A DNA stretch of 64,000 nucleotides, from positions 2,728,001-2,792,000 of the forward strand of contig NZ_OZ244925.1 of assembly GCF_965221945.1 (NCBI RefSeq). Direction: 5' to 3'. Below the pieces are notes generated by a model that saw only the letters and a list, made by a program, of their open reading frames with translations, did no database searches and was not told where the DNA came from. Both the position numbers and the translations under genes were made by a program. Of this stretch, positions 17,306 through 25,671 are shown in pieces. Origin of the DNA: Poriferisodalis sp965221945. Lineage in GTDB: Bacteria; Actinomycetota; Acidimicrobiia; Acidimicrobiales; Poriferisodalaceae. Position 1 is the first letter of the stretch; every line of letters starts with the position of its first letter.

Positions 17306-19021
17306 ATGGCGCAGGGAACGACGAACGGCACCACCAACGGTTCGCAGGTCTCGTCCTCGCCCTCCGATGGCATGCCCGACTACGAGGTCATCATCATCGG
17401 CGCCGGCGTCGCCGGCATCTACCAGATGTACCGACTGGCCGAGCGCGGCGTCCATGCGACCGTGCTCGAGATGGGCAGCGACCTGGGCGGCACGTGGTTC
17501 TGGAACCGCTACCCCGGCTGCCGGTTCGACTCCGAGAGCTACACCTACGGCTACTCGTTCTCCGACGAGCTGCTCGACGAATGGCACTGGCAAGAGCGCT
17601 TCTCGGGCCAGTCCGAGAACCTCCGCTACCTGAACTACGTCGCCGACAAGTTCGACCTGCGCAAGTACATGCAGTTCGACTGCACTGTGGAATGGGCGCA
17701 CTTCGACGACACCCACAACATGTGGCGGCTGCACCTTGCCGACGGTCGCGACCTGTCCTCCCGCTTCCTGCTCACCGCACTGGGCCTGCTGTCGGCACCC
17801 ACCTATCCACGCATCGAGGGCGTCGACGCCGACGGCACTGATGTGTTCCGTGGCCCGTCGTTCCACACCTACCACTGGCCGGCCGAACCGGTCGAGATCG
17901 AGGGCAAGCGGGTCGCCGTGATCGGCACCGGCGCCACCGGTGTGCAGGCCATCGCCGCCATCGGCGAGCAGGCCGAGCACCTGACGGTCTTCCAGCGGCG
18001 TCCGAACTGGTGTGCACCGCTGCACAACAGCGAGATCTCCGAGGAGGAGATGGCAGGCATCCGAGCCCGCTACGACGAGATCTTCGACAAGTGCGCCCGC
18101 ACCCCGGGCGGTTTCGAACATGAGCCAGACCGCCGCGGCTTCTGGAACGTGCCGCCCGAAGAGCGCCGGGCGATGTGGGAGAAGCTGTACGGGGAGCCGG
18201 GATTCGGCATCTGGATGGCCAACTTCCGCGAGATCTTCTTTGACGAAAAGGCCAACGCGGAGCTATCGGCGTTCATTGGCGACAAGATCCGCGAGCGGGT
18301 CGACGATCCGGTCATCGCCGAGAAGCTCGTCCCCTCCGACCACGGCTTCGGCGTGCAGCGGGTCCCGCTCGAGACGCACTACTACGAGACGTACAACCGG
18401 CCGAACGTGAACCTGGTGGATCTGCAGGAGACACCGATCACCGCGATCACCCCGACCGGCATCCAGACCACCGATCAGCACTACGAGTTCGACCTCATCG
18501 TGTACGCCACCGGCTTCGACGCCATCACCGGCGCCTTCGACCGCATCGACTTCCAAGGCAGCGGCGGCGTGAAGCTGCGGGACAAGTGGGGAGACGGGCC
18601 CGTCACCTACATCGGTCTGATGGTCAACGGCTTCCCCAACCTGCTGACCATCGCCGGTCCGCAGAGCGGCTCAGCGTCCACCAACTACCCGCGGGGCATC
18701 GAGATCGGCGTCGACTGGGTGACCGGGATGCTCGACCACATCTGGGAAAACGGCTACACCCGCTTCGAGGCCAACGAAGACGCCGAGCGGGACTGGACCA
18801 ACCACGTCGTCGAGATGTACAGCATGATGCTGATGCGCAAGGCCCAAGGCTGGTTCACGGGCTACAACTCGAATGTGGACGGACACGAGAAGGGCACCAT
18901 TCGCTACCTCGTGTACAACGGCGGCGCGCCGAAGTACAAGCGCCGCATCGACGAGATCGCCGACCACGACTACGAGGGCGTGACCTTCAGCACCGAACGT
19001 TCGCCGGTCGCCATCGGCTGA
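17306..19021 (+). CDS. Flavin-containing Baeyer-Villiger-type monooxygenase
   Basis: This 571-residue protein has two Rossmann motifs, VIIIGAGVAGIYQMY near residue 28 for FAD and VIGTGATGVQ near 204 for NADPH. Between them lies the BVMO fingerprint FRGPSFHTYHWP (about 181-192; consensus FxGxxxHxxxWP). GGTWFWNRYPGCRFDSES is typical of cyclohexanone/phenylacetone monooxygenase relatives. The family inserts oxygen next to a carbonyl of cyclic or linear ketones. A purine-rich AAGGGGA site about 8 bases upstream supports the ATG at 17306. It is flanked by a divergent LLM monooxygenase; joint action on one substrate is possible but unproven. Confidence 0.9.
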   Translation: MAQGTTNGTTNGSQVSSSPSDGMPDYEVIIIGAGVAGIYQMYRLAERGVHATVLEMGSDLGGTWFWNRYPGCRFDSESYTYGYSFSDELLDEWHWQERFSGQSENLRYLNYVADKFDLRKYMQFDCTVEWAHFDDTHNMWRLHLADGRDLSSRFLLTALGLLSAPTYPRIEGVDADGTDVFRGPSFHTYHWPAEPVEIEGKRVAVIGTGATGVQAIAAIGEQAEHLTVFQRRPNWCAPLHNSEISEEEMAGIRARYDEIFDKCARTPGGFEHEPDRRGFWNVPPEERRAMWEKLYGEPGFGIWMANFREIFFDEKANAELSAFIGDKIRERVDDPVIAEKLVPSDHGFGVQRVPLETHYYETYNRPNVNLVDLQETPITAITPTGIQTTDQHYEFDLIVYATGFDAITGAFDRIDFQGSGGVKLRDKWGDGPVTYIGLMVNGFPNLLTIAGPQSGSASTNYPRGIEIGVDWVTGMLDHIWENGYTRFEANEDAERDWTNHVVEMYSMMLMRKAQGWFTGYNSNVDGHEKGTIRYLVYNGGAPKYKRRIDEIADHDYEGVTFSTERSPVAIG

Positions 19022-19200
19022 CGCAGGACCTATGCGTCACACGACTCATGTTTCGACAATTGCCGACATCGTCGTGACATCCGTGGCCTTTGCGACGGCC
19101 TGACAGCCAAGCACCGGTGGGATTTGGTATTCCCGGCGGCAGTCTGACGTTCCTGACGATACAATGCTGGTAGTGGATCCGTCAGCGTAGGACATGTTCT

Positions 19201-19932
19201 GTGACGAATGAACTGAAGGCACACGAGCAGTTCCTGGAACTGAGCGCCCAACTCAGCGACAAGGAATTCGCGGACGCGGTCGTGTCGGCTGCATCTGAAC
19301 GATACGCAGACCGCTGGCGCTGCATGGCAGCAATCTTGGTCGCGCTCCAAGATGAGTGGCCAGCGGCCGATGCGGACTATTTGGACGCAGCCGCGCTCGT
19401 CGCTGCGAGTCACCGAGCATTCGTCGATCGCGCGCCGTACCTTCGAAATCTGCTGCTCTTCGTCGCGGCCCAAAGCGATATCGCCCACCAACTTGGCGGC
19501 GAGCCGCGAAGGGTTCTCGACCACATCGAACAGTCGCTCATGAACCGCACGAGGCTTCAGGGCGAGGCAATCCGTGCCATCTGGGACGAGCCAATGCTGC
19601 AAGCACGGGATGCGGCCACGGCACTCGGGTCAGAACCGACGAACCGGGAGCGAGTTCGCCAGCACCGTTTGCGTTCGGAGTTGCTCGGATTGCGTCACGG
19701 ACGGGGCTACCTATATCCAGCGTTCCAGTTCGATCCCGAACGACGCTGCGTTGACACCACGGTTGGTGCGGTCAACCAACACTTGCGCGCCGGTGACGAC
19801 CCGTGGGGTGTCGCATCGTGGTGGTTCAGCGTCAATGACCGCCTCAATGCCCGCCCTTGCGAACTCGTGGCAGCCGACCGCGACGACGATCTGCTTGCCG
19901 TCGCGAACGCCGTCACCGAGCCCGTCGGGTAG
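19201..19932 (+). CDS. ParS/MbcA-like antitoxin (Xre-type partner of a RES toxin)
   Basis: This is a 243-residue protein starting at a GTG. The C-terminal ~110 residues carry the usual pattern LRSELLGLRHGRGYLYPAFQ followed by DPWGVASWWFSVNDRLNARP and LLAVANAVTEPV. That is the toxin-binding (DUF2384/ParS-like) region of antitoxins paired with RES-domain toxins. The N-terminal ~120 residues are helical and longer than in typical 150-residue Xre antitoxins; their role is unclear. The toxin gene begins 6 bases downstream. Confidence 0.7.
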   Translation: MTNELKAHEQFLELSAQLSDKEFADAVVSAASERYADRWRCMAAILVALQDEWPAADADYLDAAALVAASHRAFVDRAPYLRNLLLFVAAQSDIAHQLGGEPRRVLDHIEQSLMNRTRLQGEAIRAIWDEPMLQARDAATALGSEPTNRERVRQHRLRSELLGLRHGRGYLYPAFQFDPERRCVDTTVGAVNQHLRAGDDPWGVASWWFSVNDRLNARPCELVAADRDDDLLAVANAVTEPVG

Positions 19933-19938
19933 GCGGGA

Positions 19939-20604
19939 TTGCCGCCAGAGCAGGCACCGTCGCCCCACTACGACGGCACGCCGCATCGATTCCGTCTTCT
20001 GAGCGGCACTCGCCTAACTCGGCTGCACAGCGCCGAGTTCTCCGTCACGGAATTCAATCCGACCGTTGCTCGCAACCCTATGCAAGGTGGGCGCTTCGAC
20101 TCGTCGCCTGACGATCCGTACTCCTTCTTGTACGCCGCGCTGGACGATCGCACCGCCGTTTCCGAGACGCTGCTTCGCGACCTCCCATTCGATGACCGCG
20201 GCGCCCGTTTGTTGCCGCGCGCCAAGCTCTCAGGCCTGCGAATCGGCTGGATGAACGTGGCCGTCGATCTGGACCTGGTCGACCTGCGCTCCGGCCGTTC
20301 GTTGGCGGCTGTCGGACAAGACACCTGGTTGACCGGTGGGCCAGCATCGGCCTATGGGAGGTCACGACGCTGGGCAGCGGCTATTCGATCATGGGCACCA
20401 TGGGCGAGTGGCCTCGCTTGGCGCTCCCGACGGGAACCTGAAGGCTTCGCCTTGGTGCTGTTCGGTGACCGTGTCTCAGACGACTGTCTCGAAGCGACCG
20501 AAGATGCCTCACCGCTGACATCTAGCGAGCGAGATCTCGGTACGGGCGTCGGAACTCTCTACCTCGAACAGATTCTCGCTGACTACCGCGTTGCCCTCAT
20601 GTGA
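19939..20604 (+). CDS. RES-domain toxin (ParT/MbcT-like)
   Basis: This 221-residue protein appears to start at a TTG six bases after the antitoxin stop; no ATG or GTG is better placed. RES features: a conserved Arg in TRLHSAEFS, the loop MQGGRFDSSPDDPYSFLYAA, and the later ALDDRTAVSETLLRDL with the conserved Glu. RES toxins are ADP-ribosyltransferase-like enzymes that destroy NAD+ or modify PRPP synthetase. Because its partner looks complete, the module is probably functional. The extended C-terminal segment is less typical. Confidence 0.7.
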   Translation: MPPEQAPSPHYDGTPHRFRLLSGTRLTRLHSAEFSVTEFNPTVARNPMQGGRFDSSPDDPYSFLYAALDDRTAVSETLLRDLPFDDRGARLLPRAKLSGLRIGWMNVAVDLDLVDLRSGRSLAAVGQDTWLTGGPASAYGRSRRWAAAIRSWAPWASGLAWRSRREPEGFALVLFGDRVSDDCLEATEDASPLTSSERDLGTGVGTLYLEQILADYRVALM

Positions 20605-20725
20605 TCAACGACGACTGAGAGCTCATAGGCCGCTCCACAGGAACTCCTGCCAATAGATCTGCCACACTCAACGAGATCGCTGAACGGAATCGGTCTTCCA
20701 ACGCGTCCAGCAGGTGAGGTGAGCC

Positions 20726-21898
20726 GTGGACATCTCTGGAGCCGCCGCCATCGTCGGGGTTGCCGAGACCGACTACATGCGTGGCACCTCGCTGAGCGTG
20801 CCCGAACTGGTGCTGGAAGCGACGATGGCCGCCATCGCCGATGCCGGGCTCGATCCCAGCGAGATCGACGGCATCCTGCCGCCCCCAGGGTTCATCTCGT
20901 CCGAGGAGATCGCCGCCAACCTCGGCGCTCGTGACATTCGCTACGCCGTCACGGTGCACATGGGCGGCGCCAGTCCGGTCGCAGCACTGCAGTCGGCCAC
21001 GATGGCCATCGCCGCGGGCGTTGCCGCCAACGTCGTGATCACCATGGGCTGGAACGGCTACTCGGCCATGCGGCCCCGGCCCAAGACCCGTCCGACCAAG
21101 CGGCGCTTGGAACCGGGACCGTTCGTGGACGTGAGCCGTAACTTCTATGCGCCCTACGGCGTGCGTTCGGCTGTGCAGTGGTACTCGATGTACATCCAGC
21201 GCTATGTGGACATCTACGACGTCGAGCCGACCGATGCCGCTCAGGTGGCATTGACCTGCCGCGAACATGCGCACCTCAACGACAAGGCGCTCATGGGCGG
21301 CCGGCCGATGACCATGGAGGACTACCTGGCCTCACCGCTGATCACCGAGCCGATGCGCAAGTTCGACTGCTGCTTGGAGACCGACTGCGCGGCCGCCGTG
21401 GTGCTGACATCGCCCGAGCGGGCGAAAGACCTGCGCCATACGCCGGTGCTGTGGCTGGGCGGCGCCGAGGGGCACCCCTACCCCGCCGACGAGATCACCA
21501 ATCGGCCCGACATGCTCCGCCTGGGCCTCGACTCCGCAGCTCCCCGGGCGTTCGCGATGGCGGGCGTGCAGCCGTCCGACATGGACTTCCTGCAGATCTA
21601 CGACTGCTTCACCTACGTCGTGCTGATGGAGCTTGAGGCCATCGGCATGTGCCCGAAGGGCGGTGCAAAGGAATTCGTGGCCGACGGGAACATCTCGCTC
21701 GGCGGCCGCTACCCGATGAACACCCATGGCGGCCTGCTGTCCCAGGGTCACGCATGGGGCCTCAACCACGTCGTGGAAGCGGCCCGACAGCTGCGCCACG
21801 AGGCCGGCGACGCCCAAGTGCCCGAGGCCGAAGTGGGGCTGGTGACCGGTTACGGCGACCTGGGCGACGGCAGCATCGCCGTGCTGGCCCGGGGCTGA
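20726..21898 (+). CDS. Thiolase-family protein (lipid-transfer/SCP-x type, no obvious nucleophilic Cys)
   Basis: The protein is 390 residues from a GTG. Family features: AAIVGVAETDYMRGTSLSVP at the start, YDCFTYVVLMELEAIGMCPK in the second half, and LLSQGHAWGLNHVVEAARQL near the end. Where degradative thiolases have the nucleophilic Cys (about residue 80-95), this protein reads HMGGASPVAALQSA with none. Relatives lacking Cys include steroid side-chain aldolases that pair with a DUF35 protein, and exactly such a gene follows. I infer an acyl-CoA aldolase or lyase rather than a thiolase. Confidence 0.7.
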   Translation: MDISGAAAIVGVAETDYMRGTSLSVPELVLEATMAAIADAGLDPSEIDGILPPPGFISSEEIAANLGARDIRYAVTVHMGGASPVAALQSATMAIAAGVAANVVITMGWNGYSAMRPRPKTRPTKRRLEPGPFVDVSRNFYAPYGVRSAVQWYSMYIQRYVDIYDVEPTDAAQVALTCREHAHLNDKALMGGRPMTMEDYLASPLITEPMRKFDCCLETDCAAAVVLTSPERAKDLRHTPVLWLGGAEGHPYPADEITNRPDMLRLGLDSAAPRAFAMAGVQPSDMDFLQIYDCFTYVVLMELEAIGMCPKGGAKEFVADGNISLGGRYPMNTHGGLLSQGHAWGLNHVVEAARQLRHEAGDAQVPEAEVGLVTGYGDLGDGSIAVLARG

Positions 21899-21910
21899 GG
21901 GCCCGACACC

Positions 21911-21952
21911 ATGAGCCCGACCCGATGAGCCCGACCCGATGAGCCCGACCAA
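21911..21952 (+). repeat. Three tandem 14-bp repeats, each with an ATG
   Basis: ATGAGCCCGACCCG occurs at 21911 and 21925, and ATGAGCCCGACCAA at 21939. The third ATG is the start of the DUF35 gene; the first two are in the other frames because 14 is not a multiple of three. The same design (three 14-bp steps, each beginning ATGA) recurs at 46767-46808 before livF. Confidence 0.85.
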
Positions 21953-22358
21953 GCCGGCCCGCAAGTACGTCCCCCAGCCCGAGGGGTTGAACCTCGAGTT
22001 CCACTTGGCGTGTCTGCAAGCGGGGCTGCTGTGCATCCAGCGATGCTCGGACTGCGGGCACTTCCGACACCCGCAGCGCTGGTACTGCCCGTTGTGCCAC
22101 GGCCGCAACTACGACTTCGCTGCGGTGAACGGCAGCGGACGCATCTACTCCATGGCCGTCAACCACTTCACCGTCGATCGCGGCTGGGTCGACGAGCTGC
22201 CCTACATCACCGCCGTCGTGGAGCTCGACGAGGGCCCGCGGGTGGTCGGTTCGCTGCGCGACGTGCAGCCGGGCGAGGCCAGTCTCGGCCAGCAGGTGCA
22301 CATCTCAGTTGAACCACGGGGCGAAGAATTCGCCTACCTCTGGGTCGACCTGGTCTGA
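21939..22358 (+). CDS. DUF35 OB-fold/zinc-ribbon acyl-CoA partner protein
   Basis: This 139-residue protein has a zinc ribbon, CSDCGHFRHPQRWYCPLCHG (two CxxC pairs), near residues 34-53. An OB-fold follows: GRIYSMAVNHFTVDRGW, PYITAVVELDEGPRVVGS and GQQVHISVE. DUF35 proteins bind acyl-CoA substrates and form complexes with thiolase-like partners, as in ChsH2/Ltp2-type aldolases. It follows the thiolase gene by 40 bases in the same direction. The start codon is the third of three repeated ATGs; only this one is in frame. Confidence 0.8.
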   Translation: MSPTKPARKYVPQPEGLNLEFHLACLQAGLLCIQRCSDCGHFRHPQRWYCPLCHGRNYDFAAVNGSGRIYSMAVNHFTVDRGWVDELPYITAVVELDEGPRVVGSLRDVQPGEASLGQQVHISVEPRGEEFAYLWVDLV

Positions 22359-22423
22359 GGCATCGGCGTCGAACGGCCGAGGCGGGAGCCGCCGCCGGCC
22401 CGCTCCGACGGTCGGGGCGACGC

Positions 22424-23587
22424 TCAAGCACTCCGTGTGTCGAGCCCGCTGGCGAGTACGGCGACGATGGCCAGCCCGCCGACCGCGGCGGAGGCGAGAT
22501 AGGCCGTGGTCGGACTGATCGCGAAGACGGGAAGCCAGATGATCGCGCCCAGCGCGTGACCCCCGAATCGAAGCGACAGGGTGAACGACAGCGCGCCGGC
22601 ACGGTTGTCGGGGGCAGCAACCGAGGCGAGCGATTGGAAGCTGACTACCACGGACTGCGTCGCGGCGCCGGTGACGAACCACAAGATCGCCAGCGACCAT
22701 GTCGACTGTGCGGCGGGGAGCAGCGCCACGAGTCCCGAGCAGACAGCGATCGCGATGGTGGCCGCTTGTCTCCCGCCCAAACGGTCAAGCATGATCCCCC
22801 ACGATGGAGCCGCCAACATGCCGGCCAATCCTCCGCCGAACAAGAGCCAGCCGACCTGTGAACCCGTCAATCCGATGACATCCCGGCCACTCAAACCGAC
22901 CAGGACCCTTGCCCCGACGGGCCCAAGAGCACTCAGTAGCGCTGTGATCGCTAGCAAGAGCGTCGGGCGGCGAATCAGGGAACGCAAGCGAGGCGGTGAG
23001 CTCGCGGCCTGATGCGAGCCTGATGCGCCGACGTGAGGGGTGCTCGGCAGCAGCAACGCAATGGCCGCACCGATGACTGCCGTCGCCACGAAGGCCAGGC
23101 GCCAATTGAGGTCGGCGCCGTAGCCGCCCACAACCGGGGCGGCCAGCTGACCGAGCGCTTGACATGCTGCGTACCGGCCGACGATCCGGCCCACGCGATC
23201 CGCTGGTGCCGTCTCGGTCAGCGTCGCCAGCAACAGCGGCGTGATGAACGCGTTCATCGAGCCTTGGCCCACACGGGCCACAAGAAACCACAGGTACGAG
23301 GGCGCCACGGCGCACGCAGCGGTCGCTAACGCGTAGAGCGCAACGGCAGGGCGCAAGATCCGGGCACGGCCCCAGCGGTCGGCAATCGTGCCCGACACCA
23401 GCAAGAGTCCCGCGAACGGCAGGAGATAGCACCACAACGCCCACCCGATCTGACTCGTCGTGACCGAGAAGGTCGAGCGCAACTCGGGGATCATCGGCAG
23501 CATCACGAAGGTGCCGAGCGGCCCCATCATGCCGCCGAGGTAGAGGAGCACCCGGCGCCACTGCCCACCCGCGAACCGTCCATTCAT
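22424..23587 (-). CDS. MFS transporter
   Basis: The protein is 387 residues with about 12 hydrophobic helices. The inter-helix motif GTIADRWGRARILRPAVAL after helix 2 is the major facilitator A-motif (GxxxDRxGRR). A second half-repeat shows WGIMLDRLGGRQAAT. The fold moves small molecules across the membrane by proton antiport; the DHA-type motif set favours export. The frame is open for another 1.8 kb upstream, but that part is antisense to the esterase. The ATG at 23587 is the natural start. Confidence 0.8.
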   Translation of the reverse strand: MNGRFAGGQWRRVLLYLGGMMGPLGTFVMLPMIPELRSTFSVTTSQIGWALWCYLLPFAGLLLVSGTIADRWGRARILRPAVALYALATAACAVAPSYLWFLVARVGQGSMNAFITPLLLATLTETAPADRVGRIVGRYAACQALGQLAAPVVGGYGADLNWRLAFVATAVIGAAIALLLPSTPHVGASGSHQAASSPPRLRSLIRRPTLLLAITALLSALGPVGARVLVGLSGRDVIGLTGSQVGWLLFGGGLAGMLAAPSWGIMLDRLGGRQAATIAIAVCSGLVALLPAAQSTWSLAILWFVTGAATQSVVVSFQSLASVAAPDNRAGALSFTLSLRFGGHALGAIIWLPVFAISPTTAYLASAAVGGLAIVAVLASGLDTRSA

Positions 23588-23827
23588 AAGCGCTCGCACG
23601 CTAGTTCTGCGCCAGAGCCACAGCCCGCTCGGAGCAGATTGCCGGCGGCATCCGGCGGCATCCGGCGGGCTCTGCGGCTCCGCGCACCTCGCGCCTAGCA
23701 TCGCCGCCACGCCGTCACGGCGTCTCGGCGACGGTCTGCCTGCAGTGGGAGGGTTGCAGGCGAGCCCGGCGAGACCCTGGCAGCACAAACCGACCGGCAA
23801 CCGGCCGGGAACCGACAGGGGGCAGGC

Positions 23828-25360
23828 ATGGCTGCAGAAGTAACGATCACCTCGGGGCGACTGGGAGGCGCCGACGACCAGGGCGTCCACGCCTACAAGG
23901 GCATTCCCTATGCGGCGCCTCCGGTGGGCGACCTGCGCTTCCGGCCGCCGGTCGCGCCAGCCGGCTGGGACGGCGTACGCGACGCCTCGGCCTTCGGCCC
24001 AGTGGCGCTGCAGCAGTCGATGCCCGGCATCTTCGGTGAGCTCGGCACGCCGCCGAATCCCGCCGGCGACGACTGCCTGCGGCTGAACGTCTGGACGCCG
24101 GACCCCACTGCAGGCGGCATGCCGGTGCTGGTGTGGATCCACGGCGGCGCCTTCTACGCCGGCAGCGGCGTGGACGACGTGTACAACGGTGCAGCGTTTG
24201 CCCGCGATGGCGTCGTCTGCGTGACGATCAACTACCGCCTCGGCGTTCAGGGCTACTGGAACCTCGCCGGCCACTTCGGTGAACTGGCCGCTTCGGGCAA
24301 CGTCGGCATGCTCGACCAGATCGCTGCGCTGGAGTGGGTACAAGACAACATCGGCGCGTTCGGCGGCGATCCCGGCAAGGTCACCATTGCCGGTGAGTCT
24401 GCGGGCGGCATGAGCTGCTCGACGCTGATGGCGATGCCCGCGGCGAAGGGCCTGTTCCGGGCTGCCATCCCCCAGAGCGGCGCCGCTCACAACGGCCTCA
24501 GCGCCGACACCACCTCGCTGATCGGCAGCTACGTGCTGGACGCGGTCGGCATCACGCCGGGCGACACAGCTGCGCTGGCGGCGGTCAGCAACGACGACCT
24601 GCTCGCCGCGCAGATCGCGATCACCGACGATCTGAGCGCGACACGCGACCCGGAGAGGTACCGCGAGGCAGCGGCGGTGCCGATGGCCTTCCAGCCCGTC
24701 TACTTCACCGAGGAATTGCCGCAGCGGCCGATCGACGCGATCGCTGCCGGCTCGGCCAAGGATGTCTCGGTCATGGTCGGCTCGACCAAGGAAGAGGCGC
24801 TGATCTTCGTGGTCGACCTCAAGGAGATGTTCAACGAAGAACTCGTGCAAGCCACCGTGGGAGCGGTCTTCGGAATGGCTGGCAAGGACGGCGATGCGGC
24901 TCTGCAGCTGTACAGCGACAACCGGCCCGGCGCCGCTCCGCACGAGCTGGCAGCGGCCGTCGAGACCGACCGCATGTTCACCGTGCCGGCCATCCGCATG
25001 GCCGACGCCCAAGCCGCACACAACTCCGACCTGTGGACGTACCGGTTCGACTGGGACAACCCTGAGCGCGACGGCGAATGGGGCGCACACCACTTCATCG
25101 AGGTGCCGTTCGCATTCGACCAGACCGACAACGACATGGGCCGCGGCTTCGTCGGCAACAACCCTCCCGCCGACTTGATTGCGGCCACGCACGACGCATG
25201 GGTCCGGTTCGCAACCGACGGCAACCCCAACCACAGCGGCCTGCCCGATTGGCCGCGCTGGGATGCGAGCACACGCCCGACGATGCTCTTCGACGACGAC
25301 TGCCAGATTGTCAACAGCCCCGCCGCCACGGAGATCAGCCTCTGGGACGGCGTGATCTAA
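23828..25360 (+). CDS. Type-B carboxylesterase/lipase
   Basis: This is an alpha/beta hydrolase of 510 residues. The start signature is AYKGIPYAAPPVGDLRFRPP. EDDCLRLNVW-like text appears as GDDCLRLNVWTPD. The oxyanion hole is WIHGGAFYAGSG and the nucleophile Ser is in TIAGESAGGMS near 196. The acid appears in VGSTKEEALIF and the His in WGAHHFIEVPFAF. An AGGGGG site lies about 7 bases before the ATG. It is predicted to hydrolyse carboxylic esters. There is no signal peptide, so it should be cytoplasmic. The divergent MFS gene is a possible functional partner. Confidence 0.9.
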   Translation: MAAEVTITSGRLGGADDQGVHAYKGIPYAAPPVGDLRFRPPVAPAGWDGVRDASAFGPVALQQSMPGIFGELGTPPNPAGDDCLRLNVWTPDPTAGGMPVLVWIHGGAFYAGSGVDDVYNGAAFARDGVVCVTINYRLGVQGYWNLAGHFGELAASGNVGMLDQIAALEWVQDNIGAFGGDPGKVTIAGESAGGMSCSTLMAMPAAKGLFRAAIPQSGAAHNGLSADTTSLIGSYVLDAVGITPGDTAALAAVSNDDLLAAQIAITDDLSATRDPERYREAAAVPMAFQPVYFTEELPQRPIDAIAAGSAKDVSVMVGSTKEEALIFVVDLKEMFNEELVQATVGAVFGMAGKDGDAALQLYSDNRPGAAPHELAAAVETDRMFTVPAIRMADAQAAHNSDLWTYRFDWDNPERDGEWGAHHFIEVPFAFDQTDNDMGRGFVGNNPPADLIAATHDAWVRFATDGNPNHSGLPDWPRWDASTRPTMLFDDDCQIVNSPAATEISLWDGVI

Positions 25361-25671
25361 CAGCTCGCAACACACAAGCGCCGGCCGGCCACCGGCCACA
25401 GGTCAGTGCATGGATTGCAACGTACGCAATGCATGGATTGCAATTGTTCTGTTGCGTTGTTTGTAAGTGCTCACGTGTTCGCATCGTGCGGACGTGCCGT
25501 TCGCTTCCGTCCGTAGAATCAAGCTCTGCTGAGGCCTTCGAATCCGGCAGGAATCAGGACCTCCAGATTCGGTGGGCCTCCGTTCTGCGCCCGGAGTCCT
25601 TCGACTCCGCTCACCTCTGGTGAGCTTGCAACCCAACGCTGCGTCGGCGCCGTCTCCTTGCGAGGATCACC
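25361..25671 (+). other. typA upstream region with direct repeat and leader hairpins
   Basis: This is a 311-base gap. It contains a GC-rich CCGGCCGGCCACCGGCC element just after the esterase that could fold as a terminator. A direct repeat GCATGGATTGCAA occurs twice within 25405-25445. A lower-GC tract follows, and then two adjacent hairpins (see 25593-25625). I see no coding potential. Confidence 0.5.
25593..25625 (+). promoter_or_regulatory. Two adjacent perfect hairpins in the typA leader
   Basis: GGAGTC-CTTC-GACTCC at 25593-25608 is followed with no gap by GCTCACC-TCT-GGTGAGC at 25609-25625. Both stems are perfect. They lie 47 bases before the typA ATG and no T-tract follows. They may be a structured 5' leader, possibly affecting cold- or stress-dependent expression; that role is inference. 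Confidence 0.5.

Noticed and set aside
23588..25399. Minus-strand frame extending the MFS gene to 991 residues
   Set aside because: It is antisense to a complete type-B carboxylesterase with all catalytic motifs. The extension has no helices or family similarity. The open frame is a by-product of GC-rich codon bias.
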